From Tannerellaceae bacterium (GTDB lineage: Bacteria > Bacteroidota > Bacteroidia > Bacteroidales > Tannerellaceae): a stretch of 40,558 nt of DNA. Within the stretch, counting starts at the first letter, position 1. Every line of letters begins with the position of its first letter. The stretch spans positions 1 to 40,558 of the forward strand of contig JAISWO010000012.1 of NCBI GenBank assembly GCA_031271045.1, in the 5' to 3' direction. The position numbers were made by a program, and so were the translations under genes. Positions 16,648-26,163 of the stretch are shown here, piece by piece. Below the pieces are notes generated by a model. The model had not been told where the DNA came from, did no database searches, and saw only the letters and a list, made by a program, of their open reading frames with translations.

Positions 16648-19600
16648 TTATTTGATCCGTACGCTGAAGAGCGAGCGGGTCGTGGTGGCGAACAGTATAT
16701 TATGCCCTTCGCCGCCGATAGCCAAAGAGATGGGACGCTCTTCCAACTGGATGCGTTTCATCTCTTTTCCTGTCCGGTCATAAACGAATATCTCGCCGTC
16801 GGCGATGTAGAGATTCCCATCCCTGTCTGTCACCTGGCTGTACTGCCCCTGCGGATAGAGCGTCTGCAAGTTCGAGAGCGAGCCATCGGCCCCGACGTCG
16901 AGGCGGACGGTTGTCTTATCATTCTCGTGAGCGACATAAAGCGGCTCCTTCTGTCCCGGCGTCACAGCCGAGAGGGCCGCCGAGCGAGCCAGGTCATACG
17001 TCTCCGGAATGATCGTCACCCCATCGGGAGCAACGAAACTGTACTCAGGCATTGAAACCGCAACCTTGGCAAAGTCCCCCCTCCAGCGACTGGAGGGATA
17101 AATCACTTTCCGCGCCTTCGGAAGCACGTCTTGAGTTGCCACGCGGGGCAGTTGGGCGATCGTCTCGTCAGGCTTGGCCGGGTCGATGGAATACCCCCAG
17201 GCAGCCCATCCGCTGTTTCCCCACCCGCTGTACATCGGGTTGTCGTCCGGCAGGCGGGAGACAGCCTCCTGCACACCGTTCACAAGGTAGCCCGGCTGCG
17301 GATCGTAGCGGAAGATCACCAGCAGGTTGTCCTTCGTATCGGTTGCCAGCGTAAAAGGTTTCCAAGGATAATCCGCCAGCAACGAGAGGCTGCGACTGCG
17401 TGCGTCCCACTTATAGATCTTCTTCAGCCGGTTCTCGCCGAAGTAGACATTCCCCTTCGAGTCGGAAGTCACGCCGGCAGCAAACTCAAACCCTTCAGCC
17501 AGCTTGTTAACCACGCCGGGGCGATCGTCGAAGGGACGTTTGCTCGTCTCGCTGCCTGTCACCGTCAGCCGGGCGAAGTCCCACGCGTAGACAGGAAGCC
17601 GCTTGTTTACGTCGTATACCGGTATCTCGATAACGGGCAATACCTGCGTATAGTTATGTACGTTCCGGAACTCAATACCGCTACTGTTCCATATCCGTAT
17701 ACCAAACTCCTGTGGCGTCGAAGCCCGGATAACGCGGTACATCCACAGATTGGCGAACATCAGGTTGCGGGAATTGGAGATCTCGAGCATCTTGCAGTCT
17801 TTGCCTTCGCGGCCTTCTTCTTCGAACTGGAAAGCGTAGACTTTCCAGTTCGAAACATTTTCGAATCGCGCCTCATTGCGTACATGATGTTCGAGCGACA
17901 TGGCGTAGATGCGTCCCGGTGTGGAAGTCTGGCTCACATACAGTCCGGAGGCGGCGTAAGTTGAGGCCGTCCAGATATCTTTGATGGTACCTCCACCTCC
18001 GCGGCCTATCCAGAGACTCCAGTATTGGTTATCCCAGGCCAGGTCCAGACCTTGGGCCGCGATGGGATTGGTGGGCGAACTGATGCGGGAAACGGCCTGC
18101 GGACGTTGGGGAGGCGTACCGGAGGGATTGGGGGAGGGCTTCCGCATCGTGCCGTGTCCGCCTACGTACTTGACGTCGTTCATGAGCGATTGCGCGCCGG
18201 CCAACCATTTGCAGCCAACGGCGCGGTAGTTATATCCTCCGGTATTGATACCGATGCCGTTGAGGATATCGTCTCCTCCTTCCGATGACTCGACGACCGG
18301 AACGGGCGCCCCGAAGCCGCTGAAGGCCGGTTCACTCTCTTTAAGGACAAACTGCGTACCGAAGGGATGCAGTCCGATGAGTCGGGTGCCGGGCGCCATC
18401 TTTAGCGTTCCGGTCAGCCGGTACCATCCCTGGGGAACGTAAATATGTTTGTGTTGGGCGATAGCCTGGCGGAAGGCGTGCGTATCGTCGGTCTCGCCGT
18501 CTCCTTTGGCTCCCAGATCGCGTATATTCACCCACGATTCCATGGACGGCAGGGGGGGCACATCGTTCGCAGCCGGCGGAGCGAAAGCAGTCAGCGGAGC
18601 CATGTCGACAGACACTTTGAAGTGGGAAGGCGTCGTCATATCAGCCATCTCAAGTCCGTAGAGGTAATCCTTCACGTGGTATAGACGAGACGGGGCCGCC
18701 AGCTTCCTTCCGCTTGGAGTGTAATGTATCAGCGTAGGGACATCCTTGCAGTAGACATTGAGCAGGTTGACCTGCGAAAAGGTATTGTCTTCCACACCAA
18801 CGACGACGGCGGCCTTCGATATATTCTCGAACCAGGAATTTTCGATATGGAGGCGGTCGACTCTTCCTTCCTGCATCTCAAAGGCGATGGGGACGTTCTT
18901 GACCTGCATATTCACGATCGCAAAGCCAACCTCGCGACTTAGGACTGCTGCCTTACGTTGTCCTTCAAAATAGGTGTCAACCATCATCATCGGCCAGCCG
19001 GGCGAGGTGCGTCCGGAGGTAATGCCGTAGTCTCCGCCGTAGAACTTGAGGTTTTCGACCTCGTTGCCCACGTCGTATATGCCGGCCTTGCCGTCGCCGG
19101 TATAGAAGACGCAATGGCTGATGAAACTATGCTGGGCAAAGTGTGAGCGGATACCGATAGCCTGGGGATTGCCCTTTTCGATTCGGATATTGATATTGGA
19201 CAGGGCGCTGTAAAAGGTGCCGGCGCCGGCATCCTGAGGCGTACGTCCAGGCTGCGCCAGGCCGCCGGTGAACCAGATCATATAATTCTGTTCGTCCCGG
19301 AAACCCGGTGTATCTTTCCCCAGGATGATCTCCGGCCGGTTTTTTCCGTACCCGATCAGGCGTATGGCGGAAGGTACATGAATGGTTTTACTGATCCGGT
19401 ACTTCCCTTCGGGGATGAAGAGGATGCCGAAAGCCTTTTCGGTTTTCACCTGGTTGATGGCCGCCTGGAGAGCGTCGGAGACGTCGGTCTTTCCGTCGGG
19501 ACGGATGTTGTATTTCTCCGGCGTAAAATAGTACGCTTCGGGATCGGAGGGGCGCTGGGTATAGACCGAGGCCTCCGTAGCGGCCCGGAGCCCGCATACG

Positions 19601-19659
19601 CTGCCGGCCAGCCAGAGGACCAGCAGACAGATATTCTTTATAGTCGCATTGTTTCTCAT
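16648..19659 (-). CDS. Secreted tandem beta-helix (GH55/pectate-lyase-3-like) and beta-propeller protein
   Basis: This 1003-residue protein has a signal peptide ending near GLRAA. A first right-handed beta-helix (about 38-330) opens with YNIRPDGKTDVSDALQAAIN and a second (about 375-700) opens with WVNIRDLGAKGDGETDD. Two such pectate_lyase_3 repeats are the layout of GH55-type proteins. A C-terminal region (about 725-1000) with GVTSDSKGNVYFGENR and DRDGNLYIADGEIF looks like an SMP-30/NHL six-bladed propeller. It is a close paralogue of the protein at 22102-25122 and the last gene of the PUL. It probably cleaves or binds the target glycan; GH55 activity on beta-1,3-glucan is only one option. 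No T9SS-type tail was seen. Confidence 0.8.
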   Translation of the reverse strand: MRNNATIKNICLLVLWLAGSVCGLRAATEASVYTQRPSDPEAYYFTPEKYNIRPDGKTDVSDALQAAINQVKTEKAFGILFIPEGKYRISKTIHVPSAIRLIGYGKNRPEIILGKDTPGFRDEQNYMIWFTGGLAQPGRTPQDAGAGTFYSALSNINIRIEKGNPQAIGIRSHFAQHSFISHCVFYTGDGKAGIYDVGNEVENLKFYGGDYGITSGRTSPGWPMMMVDTYFEGQRKAAVLSREVGFAIVNMQVKNVPIAFEMQEGRVDRLHIENSWFENISKAAVVVGVEDNTFSQVNLLNVYCKDVPTLIHYTPSGRKLAAPSRLYHVKDYLYGLEMADMTTPSHFKVSVDMAPLTAFAPPAANDVPPLPSMESWVNIRDLGAKGDGETDDTHAFRQAIAQHKHIYVPQGWYRLTGTLKMAPGTRLIGLHPFGTQFVLKESEPAFSGFGAPVPVVESSEGGDDILNGIGINTGGYNYRAVGCKWLAGAQSLMNDVKYVGGHGTMRKPSPNPSGTPPQRPQAVSRISSPTNPIAAQGLDLAWDNQYWSLWIGRGGGGTIKDIWTASTYAASGLYVSQTSTPGRIYAMSLEHHVRNEARFENVSNWKVYAFQFEEEGREGKDCKMLEISNSRNLMFANLWMYRVIRASTPQEFGIRIWNSSGIEFRNVHNYTQVLPVIEIPVYDVNKRLPVYAWDFARLTVTGSETSKRPFDDRPGVVNKLAEGFEFAAGVTSDSKGNVYFGENRLKKIYKWDARSRSLSLLADYPWKPFTLATDTKDNLLVIFRYDPQPGYLVNGVQEAVSRLPDDNPMYSGWGNSGWAAWGYSIDPAKPDETIAQLPRVATQDVLPKARKVIYPSSRWRGDFAKVAVSMPEYSFVAPDGVTIIPETYDLARSAALSAVTPGQKEPLYVAHENDKTTVRLDVGADGSLSNLQTLYPQGQYSQVTDRDGNLYIADGEIFVYDRTGKEMKRIQLEERPISLAIGGEGHNILFATTTRSLFSVRIK

Positions 19660-19755
19660 TGTCTTTGTTCTTTTTATATTATTTATCTAATAAGGCTGCA
19701 AGATATACGCCGTCCGTTGTTTGATATGAACGACGGTCACCGTTCGGGTTGTCGC

Positions 19756-22083
19756 TCATACGAAGTCGTGCATCAGCATGAGCCAGCGGCAGGAGGGATG
19801 CACCCAGATCTCCTTCCAGTTGTAGCAGTTCTCGGCCGGCCAGTAGGGTTGGTCGCGGTTGAAGTGGGTCTGTATGCCTACGGGCAGTCCGCCGACGAGG
19901 TTGCCGCTGGTGACGCTGTATTGCCCGGCGTAGCGGTAGCCTTCGCCGTACATCAGGCTCTGTGCAAAGGGGTTTAATCCCAGGTGCCAGTCCAGGGCAC
20001 GGTAGACGATCTGCTTCAGTTCCTCGTCGCCGAGACAGGCTGCCACGACCGACAGTCCTTTGGCCTGCGTCAGCGTCGTGCCGCTATTGCCTCGGAAGGA
20101 AGTCCAGACGGGGAAGCGCTTCAGGTAGTAGCGGTCGTTGAGTTGGATACCGTTTCGGATCTGTTCGTTTTCCACCTCGTCGCGCGCCTGCGTCAGGTCG
20201 TAGATGCCTGCGGGGAGCATGTAGTAAGGCGCATTGGCGGCGGCGGTTTCCTTATAGAAGTCGGCGTAGAGCTGGAGAGCCTTCTTCCATTCGCCGGCCT
20301 CGGAGGGGAACAGATTGGCGAGCTTAGCCAGTCCGACGACGGCATCCTGCTCATGGCTCCGGTGCGGATAGTGGAGGATCGTTTCCTTCGATGGGTTGCG
20401 GTAGAAGAAACCCTTGAGGGCTACGCCTTCGTCGAGATCCGCCTGCTGCTGGCAACGGACGATATAGTCTGCGTAGGAGACGGCCGGGGCCTTGTACGTC
20501 TCGTCTCCGGTTGCCTCGTAGAGGGCCAGGGCGGCATTCAGGGCGGCTCCGGCCAGCTCGACGTTCATGCGGCGCTCGTCGATGTCTATTCCGAAGGCAT
20601 AATCTTCGATGGCCGAGGCCAGGGCGTAGCGGGCGAAGTCGGGATCGCGGTCTTTGAAGAGGAGGAAGGCGATCGCCTCCGTGGTAGCGGAGACGAGGTT
20701 GGCGTGCGGACTGTTTTGCGCCCGGCTTGCGAAGTCGTCCTCCGACCCGATGATATTGTCGGTCCACATATCCTTGGTAGCCCAGACGTTGCGGAAGCCG
20801 TCGCCGAAGCGGGTCTTGAGCATCCAATCAACGCCCCAGCGAGCCTCTTCCAGCAAACGGTCTGCAAGGGCTTCGTCCGAAGTCTTCAACTTGCCGGCAA
20901 GCAGAAGCATGGCGTAGGCCGCCTCGGCAGTATTGACCAAGCCCTGCGAGAGGTCGCCGGCATCATGCCATCCGCCGTGTATAGAGACCATCCGGTCGTT
21001 GTGCGTGCTGACCCAGTCCAAGTGGCAGGCGTCGTGCACACCTTCGACGGCGTATCCGCAGCGCTGCGTGTAGAAATGGTTGATGGTCTTGATGATTGAG
21101 CTGCGGTAGACGGCGGCGAAGTGGTCGATAAGGAAAGGCTTCGTCCGGAGCCCTCCGGCTTCCAACAGATACGTCCCTTTCGAATCCACGCGGCTGAAGT
21201 CCATGACGCGGAAGTCGCCGGTGGGCGTCGATTGCGTGGCGACGGGCGCTTCGAGGACTACCTTTCCTGTCTCGACGTCCTTCAGGCGGAAGGTCTCGAC
21301 GGAAGCATCGGGGGTGAAGGCCAGTTTGGGATAGCCCGTTGCGTAGCCGGCATGATTGTAGGCAATCTGTCCGGGCGCGACGTTCCAGCCTTCGAAGTGG
21401 TCGGCGTCGACCTTTTCGAGGTAGAGGTCGTCGATGTAGTAGCGGGCCGTTTCGGCGGCTCCGGGTTCGTTGCCTTGCAGGCGGTAGCGGATTTCAACGG
21501 CGGAGACCTTTTCCCGGCCCAGGTGGGCGATCTCCCAGTAGACCGTATTCCAGGTATGGTTTTCGAGCACCTGGTAGTTGAGGCCGTTGCGTCCGTAGCT
21601 GTCGGGTACTTTATCTTCGCCGTCGTTGTGGAAGACCAGACTGATGGAGACGACCTTGAAGCCCGGCAGATCAGGATAGATACGGAACGAGAGGCGGTTC
21701 CAGTCCGTCCAGTCTTCGCCGTCCACCCGGTAGATGGCGCTTGCCACGCCCCAGGGGCGTCCGTCGGGCGGCGTACTTTCACCTTTGGTAGGCGAGGTCA
21801 GCAGGAGAGAGGCCTTTCCCTGGTAAGGATTGTCGGTGGAGAGGGAGAGATCGCCGTATCCCCGGTGAGTCCAGGGATCCATCGCCTCCATGTCGGAGAG
21901 CAGACGGGAGTCCGACACCGTCTTTTGCGACCAGGCGTATTCCAGGGTATTCTCGTAAGGCGCCCGGAGGGGCATGGAGGGGATATCTCCGGAGGGGACA
22001 TTCCCCGTGCTGCCGGTGCATGACAGCAGGCAGCCGATAGCACCGCATAGCGAAGCGGCATGTAATAAGAGTGGAAGTTTCAT
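19756..22083 (-). CDS. GH9 family glycoside hydrolase lipoprotein
   Basis: This 775-residue predicted lipoprotein has the lipobox GCLLSC near residue 22. An N-terminal ~200-residue beta-sandwich (DWTDWNRLSFRIYPDLPGFK, YYIDDLYLEKV) resembles a carbohydrate-binding module. An Ig-like cellulase N-terminal domain (about 228-320) includes IAYNHAGYATGYPKLAF. The (alpha/alpha)6 GH9 domain has GGWHDAGD at 370-377, whose Asp residues are the family base/nucleophile positions, and NWKEIWVHPS near the C terminus with Glu758 as probable acid. GH9 enzymes are mainly endo- or exo-beta-glucanases. It lies between the two beta-helix paralogues, 18 bp from the upstream one, and is probably co-transcribed with both. 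Confidence 0.9.
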   Translation of the reverse strand: MKLPLLLHAASLCGAIGCLLSCTGSTGNVPSGDIPSMPLRAPYENTLEYAWSQKTVSDSRLLSDMEAMDPWTHRGYGDLSLSTDNPYQGKASLLLTSPTKGESTPPDGRPWGVASAIYRVDGEDWTDWNRLSFRIYPDLPGFKVVSISLVFHNDGEDKVPDSYGRNGLNYQVLENHTWNTVYWEIAHLGREKVSAVEIRYRLQGNEPGAAETARYYIDDLYLEKVDADHFEGWNVAPGQIAYNHAGYATGYPKLAFTPDASVETFRLKDVETGKVVLEAPVATQSTPTGDFRVMDFSRVDSKGTYLLEAGGLRTKPFLIDHFAAVYRSSIIKTINHFYTQRCGYAVEGVHDACHLDWVSTHNDRMVSIHGGWHDAGDLSQGLVNTAEAAYAMLLLAGKLKTSDEALADRLLEEARWGVDWMLKTRFGDGFRNVWATKDMWTDNIIGSEDDFASRAQNSPHANLVSATTEAIAFLLFKDRDPDFARYALASAIEDYAFGIDIDERRMNVELAGAALNAALALYEATGDETYKAPAVSYADYIVRCQQQADLDEGVALKGFFYRNPSKETILHYPHRSHEQDAVVGLAKLANLFPSEAGEWKKALQLYADFYKETAAANAPYYMLPAGIYDLTQARDEVENEQIRNGIQLNDRYYLKRFPVWTSFRGNSGTTLTQAKGLSVVAACLGDEELKQIVYRALDWHLGLNPFAQSLMYGEGYRYAGQYSVTSGNLVGGLPVGIQTHFNRDQPYWPAENCYNWKEIWVHPSCRWLMLMHDFV

Positions 22084-22101
22084 GGCTTACATATTAGTTA
22101 G

Positions 22102-25100
22102 TTATTTGATTCGTACGCTGAATAGTTTGGAGCGCGCCGTGATGAAGAGCGTCCGGTTGTCCGCTCCTCCGAACTGGATAGCAGAGGGCCGTTCGGGGAC
22201 GTCGATGACGCCTTTGGGATTGCCATCCTTGTCAAAGACATAGATCTGCCCGTCGGCCACGTAGAGGTTGCCTTCACTGTCAACGGCAGAACCGAACTCG
22301 CCCCATTCGACGAAGTATTGCAGGTCGGAGAGCGTCCCGTCGGGGGCTACCTGCATCCGTACCATCCGTTTGTCGTACTCGTCGGAAGCATAGAAAGGAC
22401 GTCCGGGCCAGGCTTCGAGCAAGGAGGAGGCACGGGCCAGGTCGTATTGGTCGGGGATGATGGTGCGTCCGTCGGGAGCGAGGAAGCAGTGCGTGGGCTT
22501 ATACATGACAACAGTGTTGAAGTCGTGGAAGTCGCGCCAGCGGTTCGAGGGGTAGAGCGCTTTGCGGACGTTGGCGACGGAGCCCATCGGTACTTTGGGG
22601 AGGGCCGCGAGGGTCTCTTCCGGGCGGTTGGGGTCGATGGTATAGACGCGGGTCTCGAAGGCATTGTTACCGTAGCCGGCGAAGGAAGTGCCGCGCGTAT
22701 CGGGATAGGTGATGGGAGCCTCCGGCTTGCCGTCGACCATGTAGCCGGGCTGCGGGCGGTAGCGGAAGACGACCAGGAGGTTGTCCTCGGTATCCACGCC
22801 GAGCGAGAGGGGCTCCCAAGGGAAGTCGGAGACGAGCGAGAGCGTCTGGGTCTCGACCGACCAGCGGTAGATGCGACGGAAGCGTTGTTCGCAGAAGTAG
22901 ACGTTCCCCTTACTGTCGCGGGCGATGCCTTCGGCAAATTCGAAGCCGGCGGCTAATTGCTGCACGCGGCCCACCTCGTCAGATAAGGGCGTACGGCGGG
23001 GTTCGCGGCCGGAGACGTAGAGCCGTTGCAATTCCCAGGGACGCACCTGGATGTCGCGGTTGACGTCGTAGAGAGGATTATCGGTGGTATACTTGATCTG
23101 CGAATAATTGTGGAGGTTGAGGAACTCGATGTCGCGGCAGCCTTCCCAGAGGCGGATGGAGTAGGGATAAGGCTCGTTGATACGGATGACGCGGAACATA
23201 TAGAGGTTGGCGAAGGTGATGTTGCGGCAGTCTTCCATCTCGATAGGCTGGCACTCGGTACCTTCGCGGCTTTCCTCCTCGAGTTGGAAGCAGAGGATCT
23301 TCCAATTGGCAACGTTGCGGAAGCGGGCTTCGGTACGCACATGATGTTCGAGCGACATGGCGTAGATGCGTCCCGGCGTGGAGGTATTGTTGACGTAGAG
23401 GCCGGCCGCGGCGTAGCTTGAGGCTGTCCATACGTCTTTGATAGTCCCTCCTCCTCCGTTGGTCACCCAGAGGCTCCAGTATTGATTATCCCAGGCCAGG
23501 TCCAAGCCTTGGGCGGCGATGGGGTTTGTGGGGGAACTGATGCGGGCGAAAGTATTGCCGCGGGGCTGCTGTGGACGGTCGGCTGAGGGCGGTTGGGGCT
23601 TGTTCATGCCGCCATGCCCGCCGACGAACTTGACGTCGTTGACGTACGATGCTTCGCCGGCCATCCATTTCAGTCCTACGGCGCGGTAGTTGTAGGCTCC
23701 GGTATTGATGCCGATGCCGTTGAGGATATTCGCTCCCCCTTGGGAGGACTCAACGAGGGCTTTGGGCGCTCCGAAGCCACTGAAAGCGGGCGTACTCTCG
23801 GCCAGGCGGAGTTGGGCGCCGAAGGGATGGAGTCCGATGAGGCGGGTGGAGGGCTTCAGGCGGAGCGTCTCGGAGATGCGGTACCAGCCTTGGGGGACGT
23901 AGATGTTGTCGTAGCGGTCGATGGCGTCCTGGAAGGCTTTTGTGTCGTCGGTTGCATCATCGCCCCGGGCTCCCAGGTCGCGGATATTGACCCAGGTATC
24001 CATCGGCGGCAGGGCGGGGATGTCGCGCGCTTGTACGGGGGGCATCTTGGCGAGAGGTTCGACCTCGAGCAGGGTCTGGTAGGAAGGAGGCGCAAGGAGG
24101 TCGTCCATCCGCAGTCCGTGGGCAAAGTCCTGAATGAGATACGTCTTGTGCGGGACGGAGGTTTGTGTATCGCTGCGGCGGTAATGGGCCAGGACGGGGA
24201 CGTTGGAGCAGGCGACGTTGCGCAGGGTGATCTGGTTGTTGCTGTTGTTCTCGTTGCTGATGCGGATGGCCGGTCCGGCAACATTTTCGAAACGACTGTT
24301 CTCGACATAGAGGCGGTCGGCATAGTTGGGGTCGATATCGAAGACGGTTGGGACGTTCCTGACCTGGAGGTTCACCATCGCCAGACCGGACTCCTGGCAG
24401 CGGAGGGCGGCGATGCGTTGCCCCTCGAAGTAGGAGTCGACCATGACAACCTGCCATCCGGGGGAGGCCTTAGTGGTATAGATACCGTAGTCTCCGCCGA
24501 AGAAGGCGACATTCTCCATCTCGTTGCCGACGTCGAAGAGCCCGGCTTTGCCCTTGCCGGTATAGACGGCTACGTGGCTGATGAAGCTATGCTGCGCATA
24601 ATGAGTGCGCAGGGCGATAGCGTGCGGATTGCCGTCTTCGATGCGCAGGTTGATGTTGGACAGGGCGCTGTAGAACGTGCCGGCGCTGGCGTCGCGTGGC
24701 GTCTGTCCGGCCTCGACCATTCCGGAGGTGAACCAGAACATATAGTTGGACTTGCCTTTGTCGGCGGTCGCTTCCTGCTGGTAGCCGGGCGAGTTGCGGG
24801 CCAGGATGATTTCGGGCCGTTTCTTGCCGTAGCCGATGAGCCGTATGGCGGCGGGGACGTAGATGGTTTTCGAGATCAGATACTTCCCTTCGGGGATGAA
24901 GAGGATACCGAAGTTACGTTCGCGCTTGACCTGGTTGATAGCTGCCTGGAGGGCGTCGGAGACGTCCGTTTTGCCATCGGCGGAATAGTTTTCCGGGGTG
25001 AAATAAAACGCTTCGGCATCTGCTGGGCGCAGGGTATAGACCGATGCCAGGTCGACGGCCTTTACTGGTTGGTATGCGACGAGGCATAAAAGGAGTAAGA

Positions 25101-25122
25101 GAAGTGATTTTAACAGATTCAT
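22102..25122 (-). CDS. Secreted tandem beta-helix and beta-propeller protein, paralogue 2
   Basis: This 1006-residue paralogue of the protein at 16648-19659 has the same order: signal peptide (LLLLLLCLVAYQPVKA), beta-helix 1 (TDVSDALQAAINQVK), beta-helix 2 (WVNIRDLGARGDDATDD) and propeller (EGIARDSKGNVYFCEQRF). Blocks such as AAQGLDLAWDNQYWSLW and GRIYAMSLEHHVR are shared almost unchanged, while loops in both helices and in the propeller differ. The pair therefore looks like a duplication with diverged specificity. It is the first enzyme gene after DUF3823, separated from it by a 292 bp gap containing a large palindrome. Confidence 0.8.
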   Translation of the reverse strand: MNLLKSLLLLLLCLVAYQPVKAVDLASVYTLRPADAEAFYFTPENYSADGKTDVSDALQAAINQVKRERNFGILFIPEGKYLISKTIYVPAAIRLIGYGKKRPEIILARNSPGYQQEATADKGKSNYMFWFTSGMVEAGQTPRDASAGTFYSALSNINLRIEDGNPHAIALRTHYAQHSFISHVAVYTGKGKAGLFDVGNEMENVAFFGGDYGIYTTKASPGWQVVMVDSYFEGQRIAALRCQESGLAMVNLQVRNVPTVFDIDPNYADRLYVENSRFENVAGPAIRISNENNSNNQITLRNVACSNVPVLAHYRRSDTQTSVPHKTYLIQDFAHGLRMDDLLAPPSYQTLLEVEPLAKMPPVQARDIPALPPMDTWVNIRDLGARGDDATDDTKAFQDAIDRYDNIYVPQGWYRISETLRLKPSTRLIGLHPFGAQLRLAESTPAFSGFGAPKALVESSQGGANILNGIGINTGAYNYRAVGLKWMAGEASYVNDVKFVGGHGGMNKPQPPSADRPQQPRGNTFARISSPTNPIAAQGLDLAWDNQYWSLWVTNGGGGTIKDVWTASSYAAAGLYVNNTSTPGRIYAMSLEHHVRTEARFRNVANWKILCFQLEEESREGTECQPIEMEDCRNITFANLYMFRVIRINEPYPYSIRLWEGCRDIEFLNLHNYSQIKYTTDNPLYDVNRDIQVRPWELQRLYVSGREPRRTPLSDEVGRVQQLAAGFEFAEGIARDSKGNVYFCEQRFRRIYRWSVETQTLSLVSDFPWEPLSLGVDTEDNLLVVFRYRPQPGYMVDGKPEAPITYPDTRGTSFAGYGNNAFETRVYTIDPNRPEETLAALPKVPMGSVANVRKALYPSNRWRDFHDFNTVVMYKPTHCFLAPDGRTIIPDQYDLARASSLLEAWPGRPFYASDEYDKRMVRMQVAPDGTLSDLQYFVEWGEFGSAVDSEGNLYVADGQIYVFDKDGNPKGVIDVPERPSAIQFGGADNRTLFITARSKLFSVRIK

Positions 25123-25252
25123 GGGTATCTAAATTTTGTTCGAAGATATAAAGTTATTTTGAATGAAGCTCTGTTGAGTTTCAAAGAAGCGCCGGGTCCT
25201 TTTTGATAGCGCCAAAGACTTTTTCAGCGGACTGGTGGGGAGAGGCAATAAG

Positions 25253-25374
25253 CCCCGGCCCTTTCAACCTCTCCCCGACCCCTCCCCATAAGGGAAGGAA
25301 GTGATCGGTGAGATCGGTGAGACCCTCCCATCCCTTGTGGGGAGGGGCCAGAGGAGAGGTCGAAGGAGCCGGGG
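25253..25374. repeat. 122 bp imperfect palindrome in the PUL
   Basis: Outer arms CCCCGGCCCTTTCAACCTCT and its near complement, then inner arms CCCCTCCCCATAAGGGA (about 25279-25295) and TCCCTTGTGGGGAGGGG (25331-25347), pair across a ~35 nt centre. The centre contains the direct repeat ATCGGTGAG-ATCGGTGAG. It fills most of the 292 bp gap between DUF3823 and the first enzyme gene; no other gene is seen there. It could be a MITE/REP-like element, an RNA hairpin that stabilises or attenuates the mRNA, or both. Confidence 0.8.
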
Positions 25375-25414
25375 AAGAATCCGTGAAGCCCTGGGAAGAG
25401 CGGTGTCCGGAGTA

Positions 25415-26143
25415 TTACAACGGGATAACGACTAAGGGCGCGTAATTGTACCTTATGGTTCCGACACCGGAGACGCTGGCTAAGGCGCCGACGCGGAAGT
25501 AATAGTTGCGCGCGTACTTGAAGAAGTTCTCATTCGCTCCCAGGTCGATACTCAAGGTGTAGGTCGTGCCGTCGATGTCTTTGGCCGGGCTGAACGTCTG
25601 GCTGAAATCGGATCCCTGGGTGGCAAACTTGACCTGCTCGCCCACGTATATGTCGGTAAAGGCATACAGGCGGATGGCGGCGAGCTTTACTTCGGGCTTG
25701 CCTCCCTGGAGAGAGAAGGTCGCGACGATGGCATTCCCTTCCTTGCGGATGTTTACGTTCTGCACGCGGAGGTAGGGCGTTACTTCAAAGTCGTGTTGGT
25801 TGTCGCCTTTCTTGATTTCCAGGTCGTCGATGGTGAAGGGATAGAAGTTGCCGTTGATAAACTCGATCTTGTAATGAGCGGCAAAGACCAGATCGTTGCG
25901 AAACTCCCCGTTTTGCTTGACGACCCAGGTCTGGGCCGATTCGGTAGGCCACCCCAGTTCGTAGGCGCGGATCGCGGAGCCGTTCTGGATGTCGGTTTCC
26001 ACCAATTCGCCCGTCTGCGCGTCGCGGATACTTCCGTGGAAGGAGGCATTGGGCGCCTCGTAATTGTCGATCTTGAATATCTCGCAGGAGTTGAATGCGA
26101 GAAGGAGCGCCGGTATCAGTAATATATTCAATAATTTCTGCAT
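25415..26143 (-). CDS. DUF3823 family lipoprotein (PUL surface component)
   Basis: This 242-residue predicted lipoprotein has the lipobox LAFNSC at Cys20. DUF3823 features are DNYEAPNASFHGSIRDAQTGE followed by two beta-sandwich domains. Such proteins are commonly encoded right after SusD and are thought to act as surface glycan-binding proteins. It lies 20 bp after susD and closes the transport section of the operon. No catalytic motif is seen. Confidence 0.9.
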   Translation of the reverse strand: MQKLLNILLIPALLLAFNSCEIFKIDNYEAPNASFHGSIRDAQTGELVETDIQNGSAIRAYELGWPTESAQTWVVKQNGEFRNDLVFAAHYKIEFINGNFYPFTIDDLEIKKGDNQHDFEVTPYLRVQNVNIRKEGNAIVATFSLQGGKPEVKLAAIRLYAFTDIYVGEQVKFATQGSDFSQTFSPAKDIDGTTYTLSIDLGANENFFKYARNYYFRVGALASVSGVGTIRYNYAPLVVIPL

Positions 26144-26163
26144 AACTATGAATGATTAAGAGT

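Noticed and set aside
23593..25089. 498-residue plus-strand frame inside the beta-helix gene
   Set aside because: It has low-complexity V/G/D-rich composition typical of antisense shadows and no start context; the sense gene is well supported.
16648..25122. Type IX secretion signals on the PUL enzymes
   Set aside because: The C termini (LFSVRIK, MLMHDFV) lack the features of type IX C-terminal domains, despite a PorT-like gene in the window.
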